Source: Methylomicrobium sp. (GTDB taxonomy: Bacteria; Pseudomonadota; Gammaproteobacteria; Methylococcales; Methylomonadaceae). Taken from it: DNA of 5,431 bases. Position 1 is the stretch's first letter; each line of letters starts with the position of its first letter. This document shows, one piece after another, positions 3,990 to 5,431 of the stretch. A program made the position numbers and the translations under genes. The stretch is taken from positions 1 through 5,431 of the forward strand of contig SLIO01000128.1 in assembly GCA_007135635.1 (NCBI GenBank). Reading direction: 5' to 3'. Under the pieces are notes generated by a model that was not told the origin of the DNA, ran no database searches, and saw nothing but the letters and a program-made list of their open reading frames with translations.

Positions 3990-5431
3990 AAAGAACAAAC
4001 CGGCGGGTGCTTGTTTACAAGCCTTAACAGCGGCTGCTTTGGTGTTGCCGGGCTTAAACTCGGCACAAGCGGTTGAGGATAACCAATTCAGTTTTCAATA
4101 CGGGCGATATGAGGAAAGTCGGCGTGATTTGGGTCCTATTTACAATTCGTCAGGCGAGCAGACAGATCTTACTAAAAGCCAGTTCAAGCCGATCACGGTG
4201 GATAGCCTTCAGGCCTCGAGTACGGTTCGTTTGGCCGATCGTATCAAATTCGCATTCAATTACATTCAGGATACTTGGGCGGGGGCGACGCCGATTAGTA
4301 CGGCACCGTCTTCTCGACGCGGCAACCTGGCGTTTCAACAAGGGGGGGCAGTTGCAGGCGCCTCGCCTTGGCTCAATACCGGCAATACGGGTATAGGGGA
4401 CGGCGTTGTCGCATTCGATTCTCGGCTTAGGCCTGTAAACACCCGACTGGATTTAGCCAGCTTTGAAGTATTGAATCTAGGCTTGGATAAGCGTAATGTC
4501 CATACCATGTCGGTGGCGTCGCCTGAGGTCAGGAAAGAAGGCAATTTCAATCTGACTTATGAATGGGACGAGGCGACCGTCAGTGCCGGCGGCGGCTTGT
4601 CGCTCGAGAACGATTACGAATCCCGTTTTGCCAATTTGGGCTTTACGCTCGACTTCAATCAAAAAATGACGACCCTAAGTGGCGGCCTGAGTTACGCAAA
4701 TAGCTCAACGTCGGCTCGCCTGAATCATGATGCATCGCCCTATATCAATACCAGTGCGTTTAGAGGAGAATTGCCGGGCTTGAAACCGCGTTACGCCAAA
4801 GTCGAGCCGATTCCCGAATCAGTTCAGGGCCAACAATTATTGAGAGGCAAGCGGGAGGACTGGACCTTTAATTTCGGTTTGACGCAAATTGTGACCCAAT
4901 CGTCGTTGGCGAAATTCGGTGTGTCCTATACCCGCAGCAGCGGTTACATGGGAAACCCCTATAAAGCAGTCACTGCCTTTTTTTTGAATCCGGTGACCCC
5001 TTTCGACGGCTCTTGCGGCGGCTTGGATTGCCCAGACGGCGTAAGCTATGTCGGCCAAGCCAAAGCCTTTCTCGAACAACGCCCCGAACTTCGTAATCAA
5101 TGGAGTTTCAATACCGGCTGGGTACAATATATCGATCCGCTCGATGCTGCCTTGCATTTCGATTATCGCTTTTTTCATGATGATTGGGGTATCAATGCCC
5201 ATACTTTTGATGCCGACTGGGTGCAGCCGCTGGGGGCGGGCTGGTCCGTTACGCCTCGAGTGCGTTATTACTCGCAATCTGAAGCCGATTTTTATGCGCC
5301 TTACCTAATATCTTCATCGCCAACAGCTAATGCTGTTTCTTTATTACCGAGCGACAACCTTAAGCTACCAACACAAACCTTCTCTAGCGATCACCGGCTG
5401 TCCGGCTTCGGTGCACTGAGCGGCGGCGTGA
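3976..5431 (+). CDS. DUF3570 family protein, probable outer-membrane barrel (3' end outside window)
   Basis: The frame from GTG 3976 stays open to the window end: 485 codons without a stop, so the C-terminus is missing. I translated this frame by hand. Residues 1-32 form a signal peptide (MAVIEKNKPAGACL..., cut after AQA). The mature part carries DUF3570 features: FQYGRYEESRRD near the start, RLADRIKFAFNYIQDTWAGA, HTMSVASPEVRKEGNFNL, LSLENDYESRFANLGF, and towards the end YRFFHDDWGINAHTFDADW followed by VRYYSQSEADFYAP. Alternating polar and aromatic strands joined by turns look like a transmembrane beta-barrel of the outer membrane. C347 and C352 (CGGLDC) form a close pair in a predicted loop and could be a disulfide. 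The gene overlaps the DUF4266 gene by 14 bp. As I recall, DUF3570 genes often neighbour DUF4266, a thioredoxin-like gene and sometimes an ApbE flavin transferase. The molecular function is not established. Confidence 0.88.
   Translation, partial: MAVIEKNKPAGACLQALTAAALVLPGLNSAQAVEDNQFSFQYGRYEESRRDLGPIYNSSGEQTDLTKSQFKPITVDSLQASSTVRLADRIKFAFNYIQDTWAGATPISTAPSSRRGNLAFQQGGAVAGASPWLNTGNTGIGDGVVAFDSRLRPVNTRLDLASFEVLNLGLDKRNVHTMSVASPEVRKEGNFNLTYEWDEATVSAGGGLSLENDYESRFANLGFTLDFNQKMTTLSGGLSYANSSTSARLNHDASPYINTSAFRGELPGLKPRYAKVEPIPESVQGQQLLRGKREDWTFNFGLTQIVTQSSLAKFGVSYTRSSGYMGNPYKAVTAFFLNPVTPFDGSCGGLDCPDGVSYVGQAKAFLEQRPELRNQWSFNTGWVQYIDPLDAALHFDYRFFHDDWGINAHTFDADWVQPLGAGWSVTPRVRYYSQSEADFYAPYLISSSPTANAVSLLPSDNLKLPTQTFSSDHRLSGFGALSGGV

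Noticed and set aside
4073..4396. Plus-strand open frame of 107 codons in a different frame inside the DUF3570 gene
   Set aside because: The DUF3570 frame runs uninterrupted through it with family motifs; the alternative product is Arg-rich and meaningless.
4837..5277. Minus-strand open frame of 146 codons and the + strand frame at 5048-5308
   Set aside because: Both lie within the DUF3570 coding frame, which carries recognisable signatures exactly here.

Overview
The window looks like chromosomal DNA from a gammaproteobacterium, most plausibly a methanotroph or methylotroph of the Methylobacter/Methylomicrobium type. That placement rests on moderate GC content, a PEP-CTERM-like exported protein with a VPVPA-type tail, and a TlpA / DUF4266 / DUF3570 cluster. 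It is an inference from gene content; there is no rRNA or marker gene to test it. All supported genes lie on the + strand, and almost all of them encode exported proteins (signal peptide, lipobox or sorting tail).

Region 1 (1-612) holds no gene of ordinary size. It starts with three copies of a degenerate GTAGGGTGCGCA-type extragenic repeat, two direct and one inverted. Next come an inverted repeat and a C5G6 palindrome, then a well-spaced sigma-54 (-24/-12) promoter at 356-371. Behind the promoter lie a possible 16-codon leader ORF ending in an anti-Shine-Dalgarno-like CCTCCTT, and a terminator-like hairpin at 558-585, only about 30 bp before the first gene. That gene (616-1320) encodes a secreted protein with a VPVPA-CTERM exosortase-type tail. 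Sigma-54 control fits what is known of PEP-CTERM genes (the PrsK/PrsR/RpoN model).

Region 2 (1583-3049) is a probable two-gene unit. The first gene encodes a periplasmic protein with an STN-like N-terminal domain followed by HEAT-like repeats. The second encodes a small secreted protein of unknown function whose predicted mature N-terminus is histidine and which has two cysteines. A good rho-independent terminator closes the unit.

Region 3 (3167-5431, running off the right edge) is a recognisable conserved cluster: a periplasmic TlpA-like thiol-disulfide protein (WCIPC), a short DUF4266 lipoprotein ending in GGGCGCY, and a DUF3570 probable outer-membrane beta-barrel protein. The DUF3570 ORF is open at the window end and starts at a GTG inside the DUF4266 gene. 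A GGAGG ribosome binding site supports this start and is made from the Gly codons of the DUF4266 tail, so the two proteins are probably translationally coupled. The set suggests an envelope system in which a thioredoxin-like protein serves the Cys-containing lipoprotein and the barrel. The biochemical role is unknown. It is the best candidate in the window for an incompletely described system.
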